A stretch of DNA of 64,000 nt from Anomaloglossus baeobatrachus. Lineage: Eukaryota; Chordata; Amphibia; Anura; Aromobatidae. Numbering within the stretch: the first letter of the stretch is position 1; each line of letters begins with the position of its first letter. A program made the position numbers and the translations under genes. Below, in pieces: positions 44,021 to 55,770 of the stretch. The notes under the pieces were generated by a model, which was not told the DNA's origin, made no database searches, and was given only the letters and a program-made list of their open reading frames with translations. The stretch lies in NCBI RefSeq assembly GCF_048569485.1, contig NC_134355.1, positions 559,846,642 through 559,910,641 of the forward strand, read 5' to 3'.

Positions 44021-46254
44021 TGACACGCCCGCATCGGGGCCTGGGGGTTACTCGTTACCGGGCCGGCTGTGTTCTGCCCAGTGAATGTCATGGCGACAGG
44101 GCCCGGTTCCGTGACCCGCAGCGGTGTCGTTTTAATAAATGGCTGATGATGGTGGGGAAATATTTCCAGGGGAGATGATGTGACGCCACCTGTGGTATGC
44201 GGCAAGATAGGTGCCGCCGCTGCTTTTCAGTTTCCCCTGGGGTCGGTGGTAACGCAGCAGAGTTGGAATCGCTTTCCACAGGTAGAGCTGGGCCCCAGGA
44301 CTGTTGGGGGTAGTAGTCTGTAATGGCGGTGCAGAGTGACGGAGGCGCAGGGAATGATCAGATGACACAGGGATGCAGCCATAAGGTTTTTACTCACAGT
44401 TAAGAGTTCCAGGTTAGCACGTTCAGACAAATTCTGCCTTTAGAGTGCCAGGTCCTGCTGTGATTGGCTTCAGCCAATTACTGATAGTTCGGAGGCACAT
44501 CCCGGTACATCCTTCTGTGTTCCTTTCCTGGTCGTCTTTCTGCGCTGACCTCTCCCGCCTGTCCAGCGCCTGCACACACAGAGCCCCGAGCCAGTGTCCG
44601 CGGATCCTGTCGTGTGGCGTGAAGCTCTACCCCTTGGCCCTATGTGGTCACCTTTTCACTGGATGTATGTGGATTTGGCTTCGGCACTTGAAGTAACCTC
44701 AGCCTCTAGTTAGCTAGCTGAGTCTTCAAGTTCTCCATTAGTTGTGACTCGCCCACCCCAGGGCTATGGGACACCCGGTGCCGGGCCGGACTAGTCCGGG
44801 GGTCGTCAGTGGTGGCGGGGCCCGACTCCGTGACCCTGGCGGGAGTTAATTAATATGGCAGTGGTGACTTGAGGGTGATTATAGTTTATATTATTCGTGA
44901 CGCCACCTGTGGTTTGTGGCTATTAAGCCGCCGCTGCTGTATGAGGCCTCCGGGGTGATAGAACGGCAGCAATGGTGTTACTGCTCCCCACAGGTGGAGC
45001 GGTGCCCCGGGGCAACTGTTGGTGCTTGTAAGTGTCTATGGTGATGTTGGTGTGAATGATATGGTGCAGGGCCGACAGGCAGTGAAAGAAACAGTCACAA
45101 ACAGTAGTCTCTTTACCTTCTCCTCTTTTACTTTGCAAACGGTTAGAACTGGGAGACCGTTACAGGTGGTAGAGGGCTCCGGCCGGCCTGGAAGTAACTG
45201 AGGTATCTTTTTGGCCAGATGAGTATGAGGCCTACTCCTGTTCTTTCTTTGCTGTTATAGGACCCTGCACTCTGGATTAGCAATGGCCCTCTTGCTGCTG
45301 GGACCGGTGGTACGTCCCTCTCCCTGTGTGGTAGGCTACGCAGGCCCTCTCTGGTGCTTCTCTGCTGGAGTCCACACCGGGCCCTGGTGATGCAGCTGTA
45401 CCTTCAGGTTGTTTATGGGCCAGGTGCTTGCAGCTCTCCTGCCCTTCGGATTCGGCTACCAAGGAATATTTTAGGCCCTGGTGGCCACAGACTCCGATGT
45501 CCACTTCTGCTTCTTTGCCTCTCTGCAGCTCTGGCCTCACTGGACTGAGCTAACCAGCTCCAGCCCCAGTTCACCAGACTGCACACTCTGCGTCTGCTCT
45601 CTCTGTTCTCTCTACACAGACTGACCACTAACTCCTCCCTCAGGTCAGACTTGAGGAATGCTCCCTGGAACTCCAGGTTCAGAGCTCCCCCTGCTGGCCT
45701 GAGGGAGAAACTGTGTTGGATGTTGAACTTACTGGCCAATAGACCTCCCAATTACCTCCAGGCTCAGCATCACCCTTGGAAGAAGGCAATACTGTTGTGG
45801 GAATCAGATGCTGGGGCGCCACAGTTGAGGGGCCGGTCCCCTACTGCGGGCAAGTCCCTCCACTCCAGTATGTCGTATGTGGAACGAGGCCACGGGAGTA
45901 TGGTCGCTTCCCGTGGGCTCTAGGACCCCTTCTGTCGTGTGCCTGGGCCGAGCTGCTGCAGCTCCAGACCACAGGTCTTGCCCCCTCCACTACTCCTACT
46001 CGACTGGCCAACGTTCTACAGGCTGTTCCCACTAACTAGACTCCACCCCCCCAGCCTGGCTCGGACTGTGTGTTCCAATGGCGCATCAAAGGTGCAACTT
46101 GCCCTAACCACGGTCCAGTGGCGTGTTGCTAACTGAGAGTGTGTATGTTTTGTGTATACCGGTTTGTGACCCCCTCCTTACCTGGGAATGGGATACTACA
46201 CCTCTGGCTGAGAAGCAGTACCTCTGTGGTGACTAAAGCCTCAGGGGCGCCACA
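44021..46254 (-). mobile_element. Outer solo LTR, Gypsy-related, holding a second solo LTR
   Basis: TSD CCAG at 44017-44020 and 46255-46258. It starts TGACACGCCCGCATC and ends GGGGCGCCACA; net length about 1.15 kb without the inner copy. Its orientation is inferred from a GTGACGCCACC block shared with the minus-strand LTR at 26645. Confidence 0.8.
44745..45823 (-). mobile_element. Inner solo LTR of the same family
   Basis: TSD GTTG at 44741-44744 and 45824-45827. It starts TGACTCGCCCACC and ends GGGGCGCCACA, 1079 bp. It shares CCGTGACCC, GTGACGCCACCTGTGGT and GCCGCCGCTGCT with the outer copy in the same order. It has no internal genes. Confidence 0.82.
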
Positions 46255-46258
46255 CCAG

Positions 46259-46570
46259 AACAGCAGAAATCCCCTCAATTGACCACATTTTGGAAATTAC
46301 ACCCCTCTGGGAACTCATCTATGGGTGTAGTGACAATTTTGTCACTGGAAAACACCCATGGAGTCAAATGCAGTGAATATTACAAAATTAAAAATTGCAA
46401 ATAAGCCCTTGTAGTGCACTTTACATTGTAGTGCCCATACATTGTGCCCAGCTTGTGTTTCTAAAGACACAAAACCCATAAATTCAGGGGGCTTCCTCAC
46501 TACAATAATGCCAAATGTGGACATTAACTGTGGTTTAGACACATTGTGGTGCTCAGAAAGATGGGACATT
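46259..46570 (+). repeat. Copy of the ~380-bp repeat family, right part
   Basis: Resumes AACAGCAGAAATCCCC and continues CACATTTTGGAAATTACACC. Joined to 43350-44020 before the LTR insertion. Confidence 0.7.
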
Positions 46571-46912
46571 TGAATTTGGGAGCGCAGATTTGGCTGGTTC
46601 TCTTTTTTTTGGGGGGGGAGCCATAGTGCTTTTTCAGAGCCTTTATGCTACCAGTAGTGTGGAAGCCCCTTATATTTTTGTTAACAGATTACAAACATGA
46701 GTGGGAACTTGGTTTTTTTTTGTGTGCGTTGAGTTGAATGCTATTGACAACAATTTGAGATACAGATCATTTTGTTTCAGTTCACATTTATCCTGTGCTC
46801 TATGCTGTGCACTTACATTGACATTCCCATTTACATCTCCCAAACACATGATTCAAGTGAAACCCCCGATGAATCCATTCACTAAACTGAGGCAGCAGAG
46901 TTATGGCTCATG
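46571..46912. other. Unassigned spacer
   Basis: T- and G-rich runs; no gene recognised. Confidence 0.4.
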
Positions 46913-47271
46913 CGCACGTTGCTTATTTTTTTCCTTTTCTGTAGCGTTTTGAGCAGCAGCGTCACATTGTCAAAGTGCATGCGTTCTGGTTCCGCAGCAA
47001 AGTCTATGAGAATCATGCAAAATCCGTGTGCACGATGCTTTTTTAAACGCAGCGTTTTGATTGTCAAAAATTTGACAAAATCTCTGCGTTTAGAAAAGCA
47101 GCATGTCAATTCTTTTGTCTGTTTTGGCAGCGTTCTACACCCATTGAAATCAATGAGTTGTAGAAAAACTCTACAAAAATGCTAAGCAGTGCGCTTGCAC
47201 TGCATTTTTGTTGCAATCTGGATGTTTTTTAACATATTAAACGCAAGTCTTTCGGTCTCTCTCTCTCTCTC
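46913..47271. mobile_element. Left end of a Harbinger-type MITE ending in a CT run
   Basis: Starts GGCTCATGCGCACGTTGC after TTAT and contains GTTCCGCAGCAAAGTCTATG and AAACGCAGCGTTTTG, blocks of the GCACGTTGC MITE family. It ends in (CT)n at about 47257-47274 beside the first tandem unit. Confidence 0.6.
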
Positions 47272-50200
47272 TCTGTCCATATCGGTCTCTCCCTCCCACC
47301 CTCTCTCATACTCACCGATCCACGATCACCGGTGCTGCGCTGCACAGCGTTCACACTGTGGCGGCTTCTCTTTTGAAAATGCCGGCCGCTCATTAATCCA
47401 TCTCGTATTCCCTGCTTCACCTGCCCACCGGTGCCTATGATTGGTTGCAGTCAGACACCCCCCCCCACGCTGAGTGACAGCTGTCTCACTGCAACCAATG
47501 ACAGCCACCGGTGGGTGTGTTTATATCGAGCAGTAAAAAAAATAATTAAATAGTTAAAAAAAAACACGTGCGGTCCCCCCCAATTTGGATACCAGCCAGG
47601 TTAAAGCCACACGGCTGAAGGCTGGTATTCTTAGGATGGGGAGCTCCACATTATGGGGAGCCCCCCAGCCTAACAATATCAGCCAGGAGCCGCCCAGAAT
47701 TGCAGCATCCATTAGATGCGACAGTCCCGGAACTCTACCCGGCTCATCCCGAATTGCCCTGGTACGGTGGCAAACGGGGTAATAAGGAGTTAATGGTAGC
47801 AGCCCATAGCTTCCACTAAGTCCTAGGTTAATCATGGCAGGCGTCTCCCCTTCCATAATTAACCTGTAAGTTAAAGAAAATAAACACACACATCAAAAAA
47901 ATCCTTTATTTGTAATGACAAAAAAACCACCCTCTTTCACCACTTTATTAACCCCTCAAAAACACCTCTAGGTCTGACGTAATCCACGCAAGGTCCCACG
48001 ATGCTTTCAGCTCTGCTACATCGGAAGCTGACAGGAGCGGCAGTAGAACACTGCCCCTCCTGTGAGCTCCATGCAGCAACTGAAGTGAGTTGCGCGATTA
48101 GCTGTCCTGTCACTGAGGTTACTCGCGGCCACCGCTCTCAGGTGGAGGACTGCAGCTGCGGCCGCGAGTAACCTGAGTGAAAGTACAGCTGATCGCGCGG
48201 CTCACTGCAGTCACTCAGGGGATTTGCGATCACGGCTGTCACATAAGCCTAAATCCCGTTGACGATCGCCTGGACACAAGTCCTGTGCTGGCACGATCGC
48301 CATGATGTACCCCATATATCATATGTCAAGAACAATGAGGCTCCATAGAGATGTATTGGGTTGTGACCGCTGGTGCGCTCCATGAAACACTGGAGCAGCC
48401 AGCAGGTCATAAATCACAGGAGACCGACCAGAGCCTCGCTGAAAACAGATGAAGCTGACAGCAGGTGAGTATAAGACAGGGGTCAGGGGACTTAAATTTA
48501 AAGCACCACTCCAATGGGGAAAATAAACAAAAAAGCTGTAATAGTGCTTTAAATGCCATATTGTGTGTGTAAGGCCTCACTCCCACTAGCGTATGGCATC
48601 CAATGCGAAAGAATTGAATGCCGTATGCTGATGACCCTTGGCTCTCGCTCTGCTGCGATTTTAGGCTGTGTGCCCACGGGTGCATTTTGCATGCGTTTAC
48701 GCAGCGCTTTGCACTGCAGCGTAAACTCATGCGTTCTGCGTCCCCAGCAAAGTCTATGTAACTTGTGCAAATTCCATGTGCACGTTGCGATTTAGAACGC
48801 AGCGATTTGCATGATGAAATTTGTGGCCGAATCGCTACATTCTAAAAAGCAACATGTCTGTCCATATCGGTCTCTCCCTCCCACCCCCTCTCTCATACTC
48901 ACCGATCCACGATCACCGGTGCTGCGCTGCACAGCGTTCACACTGTGACGGCTTCTCTTTTGAAAATGCCGGCCGCTCATTAATCCATCTCGTATTCCCT
49001 GCTTCACCTGCCCACCGGTGCCTATGACTGGTTGCAGTCAGACACCCCCCCCACGCTGAGTGACAGCTGTCTCACTGCAACCAATGACAGCCACCGGTGG
49101 GTGTGTTTATATCGAGCAGTAAAAAAATAATTAAATAGTTAAAAAAAAAACCACGTGCGGTCCCCCCCAATTTGGATACCAGCCAGGGTAAAGCCACACG
49201 GCTGAAGGCTGGTATTCTTAGGATGGGGAGCTCCACATTATGGGGAGCCCCCCAGCCTAACAATATCAGCCAGGAGCCGCCCAGAATTGCAGCATCCATT
49301 AGATGCGACAGTCCCGGAACTCTACCCGGCTCATCCCGAATTGCCCTGGTACGGTGGCAAATGGGGTAATAAGGAGTTAATGGTAGCAGCCCATAGCTTC
49401 CACTAAGTCCTAGGTTAATCATGGCAGGCGTCTCCCCTTCCATAATTAACCTGTAAGTTAAAGAAAATAAACACACACATCAAAAAAATCCTTTATTTGT
49501 AATGACAAAAAAAACACCCTCTTTCACCACTTTATTAACCCCTCAAAAACACCTCTAGGTCTGACGTAATCCACGCAAGGTCCCACGATGCTTTCAGCTC
49601 TGCTACATCGGAAGCTGACAGGAGCGGCAGTAGAACACTGCCCCTCCTGTGAGCTCCATGCAGCAACTGAAGTGAGTTGCGCAATTAGCTGTCCTGTCAC
49701 TGAGGTTACTCGCGGCCACCGCTCTCAGGTGGAGGACTGCAGCTGCGGCCGCGAGTAACCTGAGTGAAAGCACAGCTGATCGCGCGGCTCACTGCAGTCA
49801 CTCAGGGGATTTGCGATCACGGCTGTCACATAAGCCTAAATCCCGTTGACGATCGCCTGGACACAAGTCCTGTGCTGGCACGATCGCCATGATGTACCCC
49901 ATATATCATATGTCAAGAACAATGAGGCTCCATAGAGATGTATTGGGTTGTGACCGCTGGTGCGCTCCATGAAACACTGGAGCAGCCAGCAGGTCATAAA
50001 TCACAGGAGACCGACCAGAGCCTCGCTGAAAACAGATGAAGCTGACAGCAGGTGAGTATAAGACAGGGGTCAGGGGACTTAAATTTAAAGCACCACTCCA
50101 ATGGGGAAAATAAACAAAAAAGCTGTAATAGTGCTTTAAATGCCATATTGTGTGTGTAAGGCCTCACTCCCACTAGCGTATGGCATCCAATGCGAAAGAA

Positions 50201-52031
50201 TTGAATGCCGTATGCTGATGACCCTTGGCTCTCGCTCTGCTGCGATTTTAGGCTGTGTGCCCACGGGTGCATTTTGCATGCGTTTACGCAACGCTTTGCA
50301 CTGCAGCGTAAACTCATGCGTTCTGCGTCCCCAGCAAAGTCTATGTAACTTGTGCAAATTCCATGTGCACGTTGCGATTTAGAACGCAGCGATTTGCATG
50401 ATGAAATTTGTGGCCGAATCGCTACATTCTAAAAAGCAACATGTCTGTCCATATCGGTCTCTCCCTCCCACCCCCTCTCTCATACTCACCGATCCACGAT
50501 CACCGGTGCTGCGCTGCACAGCGTTCACACTGTGACGGCTTCTCTTTTGAAAATGCCGGCCGCTCATTAATCCATCTCGTATTCCCTGCTTCACCTGCCC
50601 ACCGGTGCCTATGACTGGTTGCAGTCAGACACCCCCCCCACGCTGAGTGACAGCTGTCTCACTGCAACCAATGACAGCCACCGGTGGGTGTGTTTATATC
50701 GAGCAGTAAAAAAAATAATTAAATAGTTAAAAAAAAAAACACGTGCGGTCCCCCCCAATTTGGATACCAGCCAGGGTAAAGCCACACGGCTGAAGGCTGG
50801 CATTCTTAGGATGGGGAGCTCCACATTATGGGGAGCCCCCCAGCCTAACAATATCAGCCAGGAGCCGCCCAGAATTGCAGCATCCATTAGATGCGACAGT
50901 CCCGGAACTCTACCCGGCTCATCCCGAATTGCCCTGGTACGGTGGCAAACGGGGTAATAAGGAGTTAATGGTAGCAGCCCATAGCTGCCACTAAGTCGTA
51001 GGTTAATCATGGCAGGCGTCTCCCCTTCCATAATTAACCTGTAAGTTAAAGAAAATAAACACACACATCAAAAAAATCCTTTATTTGTAATGACAAAAAA
51101 AACACCCTCTTTCACCACTTTATTAACCCCTCAAAAACACCTCTAGGTCTGACGTAATCCACGCAAGGTCCCACGATGCTTTCAGCTCTGCTACAACGGA
51201 AGCTGACAGGAGCGGCAGTAGAACACTGCCCCTCCTGTGAGCTCCATGCAGCAACTGAAGTGAGTTGCGCGATTAGCTGTGCTGTCACTGAGGTTACTCG
51301 CGGCCACCGCTCTCTGGTGGAGGACTGCAGCTGCGGCCGCGAGTAACCTGAGTGAAAGCACAGCTGATCGCGCGGCTCACTGCAGTCACTCAGGGGATTT
51401 GCGATCACGGCTGTCACATAAGCCTAAATCCCGTTGACGATCGCCTGGACACAAGTCCTGTGCTGGCACGATCGCCATGATGTACCCCATATATCATATG
51501 TCAAGAACAATGAGGCTCCATAGAGATGTATTGGGTTGTGACCGCTGGTGCGCTCCATGAAACACTGGAGCAGCCAGCAGGTCATAAATCACAGGAGACC
51601 GACCAGAGCCTCGCTGAAAACAGATGAAGCTGACAGCAGGTGAGTATAAGACAGGGGTCAGGGGACTTAAATTTAAAGCACCACTCCAATGGGGAAAATA
51701 AACAAAAAAGCTGTAATAGTGCTTTAAATGCCATATTGTGTGTGTAAGGCCTCACTCCCACTAGCGTATGGCATCCAATGCGAAAGAATTGAATGCCGTA
51801 TGCTGATGACCCTTGGCTCTCACTCTGCTGCGATTTTAGGCTGTGTGCCCACGGGTGCATTTTGCATGCGTTTACGCAGCGCTTTGCACTGCAGCGTAAA
51901 CTCATGCGTTCTGCGTCCCCAGCAAAGTCTATGTAACTTGTGCAAATTCCATGCGCACGTTGCGATTTAGAACGCAGCGATTTGCATGATGAAATTTGTG
52001 GCCGAATCGCTACATTCTAAAAAGCAACATG
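47272..52031 (+). repeat. Three tandem copies of a 1.59-kb unit
   Basis: Units 47272-48856, 48857-50443 and 50444-52031, each beginning TCTGTCCATATCGGTCTCTC. The copies look about 98-99% identical by eye, with differences at single bases and homopolymers. Each contains an inverted CCACCGGTG..CACCGGTGG pair, a conserved non-coding block (GGATGGGGAGCTCCACATTA) and a truncated MITE left end. Open frames repeat with the unit and carry no known domain. Confidence 0.95.
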
Positions 52032-52380
52032 TCTCTTCTTTTGTGCGTTTTGGATGCTTTTCCCACTCTGTCTATGGCAGAGCAAGCATCCAGAACGCAT
52101 GAATTCTGCATCCATTCTGCACTCAAAATACTTCCAAAACGCAGCTTTTCGGCTGTGTTTTTAAACGCACATGCAGTGACAAAACGTTGTGGAATATTTG
52201 TCACGGCAGAATGCAACGTGCACACATAGCCTTAGCCAAATGTCATGCAACTGTGACCGGCTGACTTTTTTTCTTGTGTTGATTCAGCTGCCTAATTGTG
52301 TAACATTGCCATGAGTGCAGTCTGATGTTTGTTTTATCGCATTGCACTCTTCCATGTTAAACGCCAGTGGGAGTGAGGCC
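51748..52380. mobile_element. Harbinger-type MITE, complete only in the last tandem unit
   Basis: TAA at 51745-51747 and 52381-52383. The termini are GGCCTCACTCCCACTAGCG and CGCCAGTGGGAGTGAGGCC. Another MITE is nested at 51839-52231. In tandem units 1 and 2 only the left part is present. Confidence 0.85.
51839..52231. mobile_element. Nested Harbinger-type MITE
   Basis: TTA at 51836-51838 and 52232-52234. The termini are GGCTGTGTGCCCACGGG and GCAACGTGCACACATAGCC. The interior has AACGCAGCG and CATGCG blocks typical of the family. Confidence 0.82.
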
Positions 52381-52383
52381 TAA

Positions 52384-52590
52384 GGGTGCGCTAACACGAA
52401 CGTATGACTCGCACGATTATCAGATCGCATCATCCTGTCCGGCTGGCTTCTCTCCTGACAGGTGGGGGTTGGCTGCAAGTATTTCTATGCAGCTGAAACG
52501 CTCCTGTCCAGAGAGTGCAGAGAGTGTGCGGCCATACCGGGTGATGCTGATGCGAAACTCGCCGAGTCACTTGCAAGTGTGACTCTGGCC
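52384..52590. mobile_element. Harbinger-type MITE adjoining its neighbour at one TAA
   Basis: Between TAA 52381-52383 and TAA 52591-52593; the left end GGGTGCGCTAACACG and right end AGTGTGACTCTGGCC are partly inverted. Confidence 0.65.
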
Positions 52591-52599
52591 TAATACTTA

Positions 52600-53041
52600 G
52601 GGCATGCATACACAAGCGTGAAAAACGGACGAGTGCAATGCGAGAAAATCTCGTATTGCACTCTGACCAATGTTAGTCAATGAGGGAGAGCAGTTGGTCA
52701 GCTTTTCTCGTATACAGATTCTGGATGTGAGAAAAGCGGCAGCATGCCGCAATTTTCTGCTAGAGCCGTATCCCTCGCACCCACTTCAGTGAATGGGTGC
52801 GAGAGAAACATCGGACTGCACTCTGATGTTATCCCAGTACAGTGCGATATACGCACAGGCTGACAATGGAGGATTAACCGCTCCCTCTCCTCCGCAGCGC
52901 ACGTCCTCAGATTTACAGCTGTTACCCGATCGCAAGATCAGGTCACAGTCGCATGACACTCGGCTCACGCTCGCAGCAGAGCCTGAGCCGGCGATCATTA
53001 GCATCTCGCATCAGATGCCATACGCTAGTGTGAGTCCAGCC
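52600..53041. mobile_element. Harbinger-type MITE
   Basis: Left end GGGCATGCATACACAAGCG after TTA; right end about CGCTAGTGTGAGTCCAGCC. The interior has inverted CGGACGAGTGCAATGCGAG-type blocks. The right target copy is unclear. Confidence 0.6.
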
Positions 53042-53189
53042 GTATAATTTCTTCAGGACTCAATATCAATGGGATTTTTCTTACTGACTTGGAGTGTTGT
53101 GTAAATTACTAGTTGAGGTTGTTACATGACTTGCATGAAAGGGGTTTTCCACTTTAAGTTTTTCTACTCAGTAAACTTGTGGAAAATTA

Positions 53190-53430
53190 GGCCACACGTG
53201 CACGTTGAGTATTAGGTGAGTGGTTTTTTTTTACCTCAGTATTTGTAAGGTCACGTGCACACTAGTGAGTTTTTTAACTCAGTATTTGTAAAGCAAACCC
53301 AGGAGTGGAATAATCAGAGGAAAAGTAGAATAGAAACACGTCACCACTTCTGCGTTTTTTACCCACTCATCGTTTTGACTTCTAAATACTGAGATGAATA
53401 ACTCGCCAAATACTCAGTGTGCATGTGGCT
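53190..53430. mobile_element. Harbinger-type MITE, GTGCACGT family
   Basis: TTA at 53187-53189 and 53431-53433. The termini are GGCCACACGTGCACGTTG and the inverted GTGTGCATGTGGCT. The interior contains AATACTGAG/CTCAGTATT inverted blocks. A related copy starts at 63805. Confidence 0.7.
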
Positions 53431-53774
53431 TTAAGATAATAAATTTACAAGTCCCTCACCCTCTCCAGGTCCATCACTGCTACTCCAGTCTTAGTTAACA
53501 GGTTGCAGTGGTGACATCACAGCTATTGAGCACCTGACCCCTGCAGGCAATCAGTGGACTCCAGTAGCTCTGCCAATGCAGATGGTTTGATGGTCATCTA
53601 AGACATTGCATGTGTGCAAGATCTTGCTTCTTTACTGAATGGAGTGCTTCAGTAAGGTAATTTTTTCTAGATTATTGAGGAGCTTTTGCGTAATAGCCTG
53701 ACACTATCTTTCTGTGTATTAACATGTGATGCCAAACAAAAGGGGATGGAGCCAGTTGAATTATGTGGCTGTAA

Positions 53775-53913
53775 GGCCTCGTTCACACATTAATATTATT
53801 TGTCTCCAAACACCGAATGTGTAGTCTTTTAATTATAGTTTTTCTCTGTAAGTTCCACTTGTGGCTTTGGCATACAAACACTGATGGGAAAATACTGATA
53901 TGTGAATGAGGCC
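53775..53913. mobile_element. Short Harbinger-type MITE (139 bp)
   Basis: TAA at 53772-53774 and 53914-53916. The termini are GGCCTCGTTCACACATT and ATATGTGAATGAGGCC. Confidence 0.82.
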
Positions 53914-54198
53914 TAAAACTGTGGAATGGATAAGACCAATTAAAATGAGAACTAGCATAACTCTGTCATAATAACAAGTATAGATATTGTCTGATCCTTC
54001 ACATATCTTCCAGAAGAAAAGAAGAGTACATCTGTGGTACTTCCTGCCCTTTGTGTGTGCACAGCATCAATACACAGACTGAACACCAAACAGGTCATGG
54101 TGACCCCCACGCAGTGTTACACTAGGTGTACGTCACTTGCAGTGTTGTTACAGCACGAGTGTTTGAGGTGTGTGGCGCCTGCACTCTGTGCTTCCTAA

Positions 54199-54617
54199 GG
54201 CTAATTTCACACTTGCGTTTTTTTTTCCTTCAGTCGCAATTCCGCTGCTTCCCATAGACTTGTATGTACGACGGATTGCGACCAATGGACCTGTGTTGCT
54301 TCCGCTGGCCGACACTGCGTTGGTTCCGCCGGGTGGAAGGAACGCAGCATGTAACGTTTTTTGTGTGTTAAAATGACGCAGAGCGGCGGATTCCGTCAGC
54401 GTCCGTTCTTTTTATAATGGACGCCTATGGTGGCGGATTCCGTTAACGCAACCGTCTTTACATAACTGCGCATGCCCAGATGTGTAAAGTCAAGAAAAAA
54501 AAAGCTATAATGGATTGCGCTCTTTTGTACGATCCGTTGCATCTGTTGTGCCACTATATGCAACGCATCTGTCACACAACGCAATGGATGCCGTTCAACG
54601 CAAGTGTGAAAGTAGCC
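54199..54617. mobile_element. Harbinger-type MITE
   Basis: The termini GGCTAATTTCACACTTGCG and CGCAAGTGTGAAAGTAGCC are inverted. Flanks are TAA and TTA. The interior is rich in GCGGATTCCGTTAACG-type pieces. Confidence 0.8.
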
Positions 54618-54620
54618 TTA

Positions 54621-55373
54621 CATTGATCTAGTGCTGTGCATGTCAGTAATAGTAGTGGGGGGGAACGTGAATCAGAAGGGGTTGTCCTAGTAGTGGACAA
54701 CCCCCTTAATGAATTCAGTGCTTATTATCAGTGGTGTGCACCTTGCCAGAACTGTTGCCCTAATCAGACTGTACTAATGTTTCTGGGATAAGAAACGCTG
54801 CCAGTTTTGAAGACTTTGGCAGGTGGGTGTAGCCATGCCCCATCCAGCCTGCTCCCCAGCTCCATTCTTTTAAGCGAAGCTGCCCAAACTGGTGGGAAAA
54901 CTCAAAAAGTTACAAACTTGATGAGCAATTTCACATTGCATGTAAATTTTGCTACTTATTAAAGTGTTTTTCTTCCAGTTTTCTGGTGTAAACAGTTCGA
55001 TGAACCGGAGCCATGTGCTATGGCATTGATGCAGGCCCTATAAAAACACTGTGGTGAGGAGGCCCTGTGCCATGAGCTTTGGTTATCATTTAATATTACA
55101 TTTCACTTGCAGCAAAATAAATAGCCAACTGTTGGTTCCGTCTTAAATGGAATATCTCATCAAAAAAGTCAATTGCTTAAATCAGATGTTTGTGTTTTTA
55201 AATGTTTTTTTTTTGTTTTTTTTCCACTTATAGGCAATGTTTTTTTGTTTTTTTTTGCATATCACAATTTTTATTAACAAACTTGAATATTTGAAATCTT
55301 CCAGTGTTTCCCCTGGTCATGGGATGGTCATAAACTCTGTTGTTTCAAGAAATTCACTTGTGTATTAGCAGCA
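54621..55373. other. Unassigned AT-rich spacer
   Basis: Long T runs at about 55203-55260; no gene recognised. Confidence 0.4.
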
Positions 55374-55376
55374 TTA

Positions 55377-55767
55377 GGCCTCACTCACACGGGTATATGA
55401 ATCGGACAAGGGCAGTGAGAGAAAATCTAGCATTGCACTCTTACCAATGCTATTCATGAGGCAGAAAGAAAAATCACAGCATTCTGCGATTTGGCAGTGT
55501 ATCCCAGATGGTGTGCACCTATACAATTCTATGGGTGTGTGAAACATCAGACTGCACTCAGATGTCAAGTGCAGTGCGATATACACTGAGACAGGCAGTG
55601 GAGAAGATGGAAAGATTAATCTCTCCTTCTCCACACCTGTGCTCTGGTTATCACATGCGAGTGAATCAGAGCACAGTCAATGACTCTCGGCCCAAGCTCT
55701 CAGCAGAGCTTGAGCCGAGTGATATTAGCATATCACATCGGATCTATATGCTCATCTGACCCCAGCC
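55377..55767. mobile_element. Harbinger-type MITE, first of a chain of three
   Basis: TTA at 55374-55376 and 55768-55770. Left end GGCCTCACTCACACGGG, right end CTGACCCCAGCC. The interior resembles that of 52600-53041 (AGACTGCACTCAGATGTC-type blocks). Confidence 0.7.
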
Positions 55768-55770
55768 TTA

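Noticed and set aside
47272-52031. Repeated 107- and 134-codon open frames as a tandem gene family
   Set aside because: They overlap on both strands, contain MITE sequence and show no domain; the DNA unit itself is what is duplicated.
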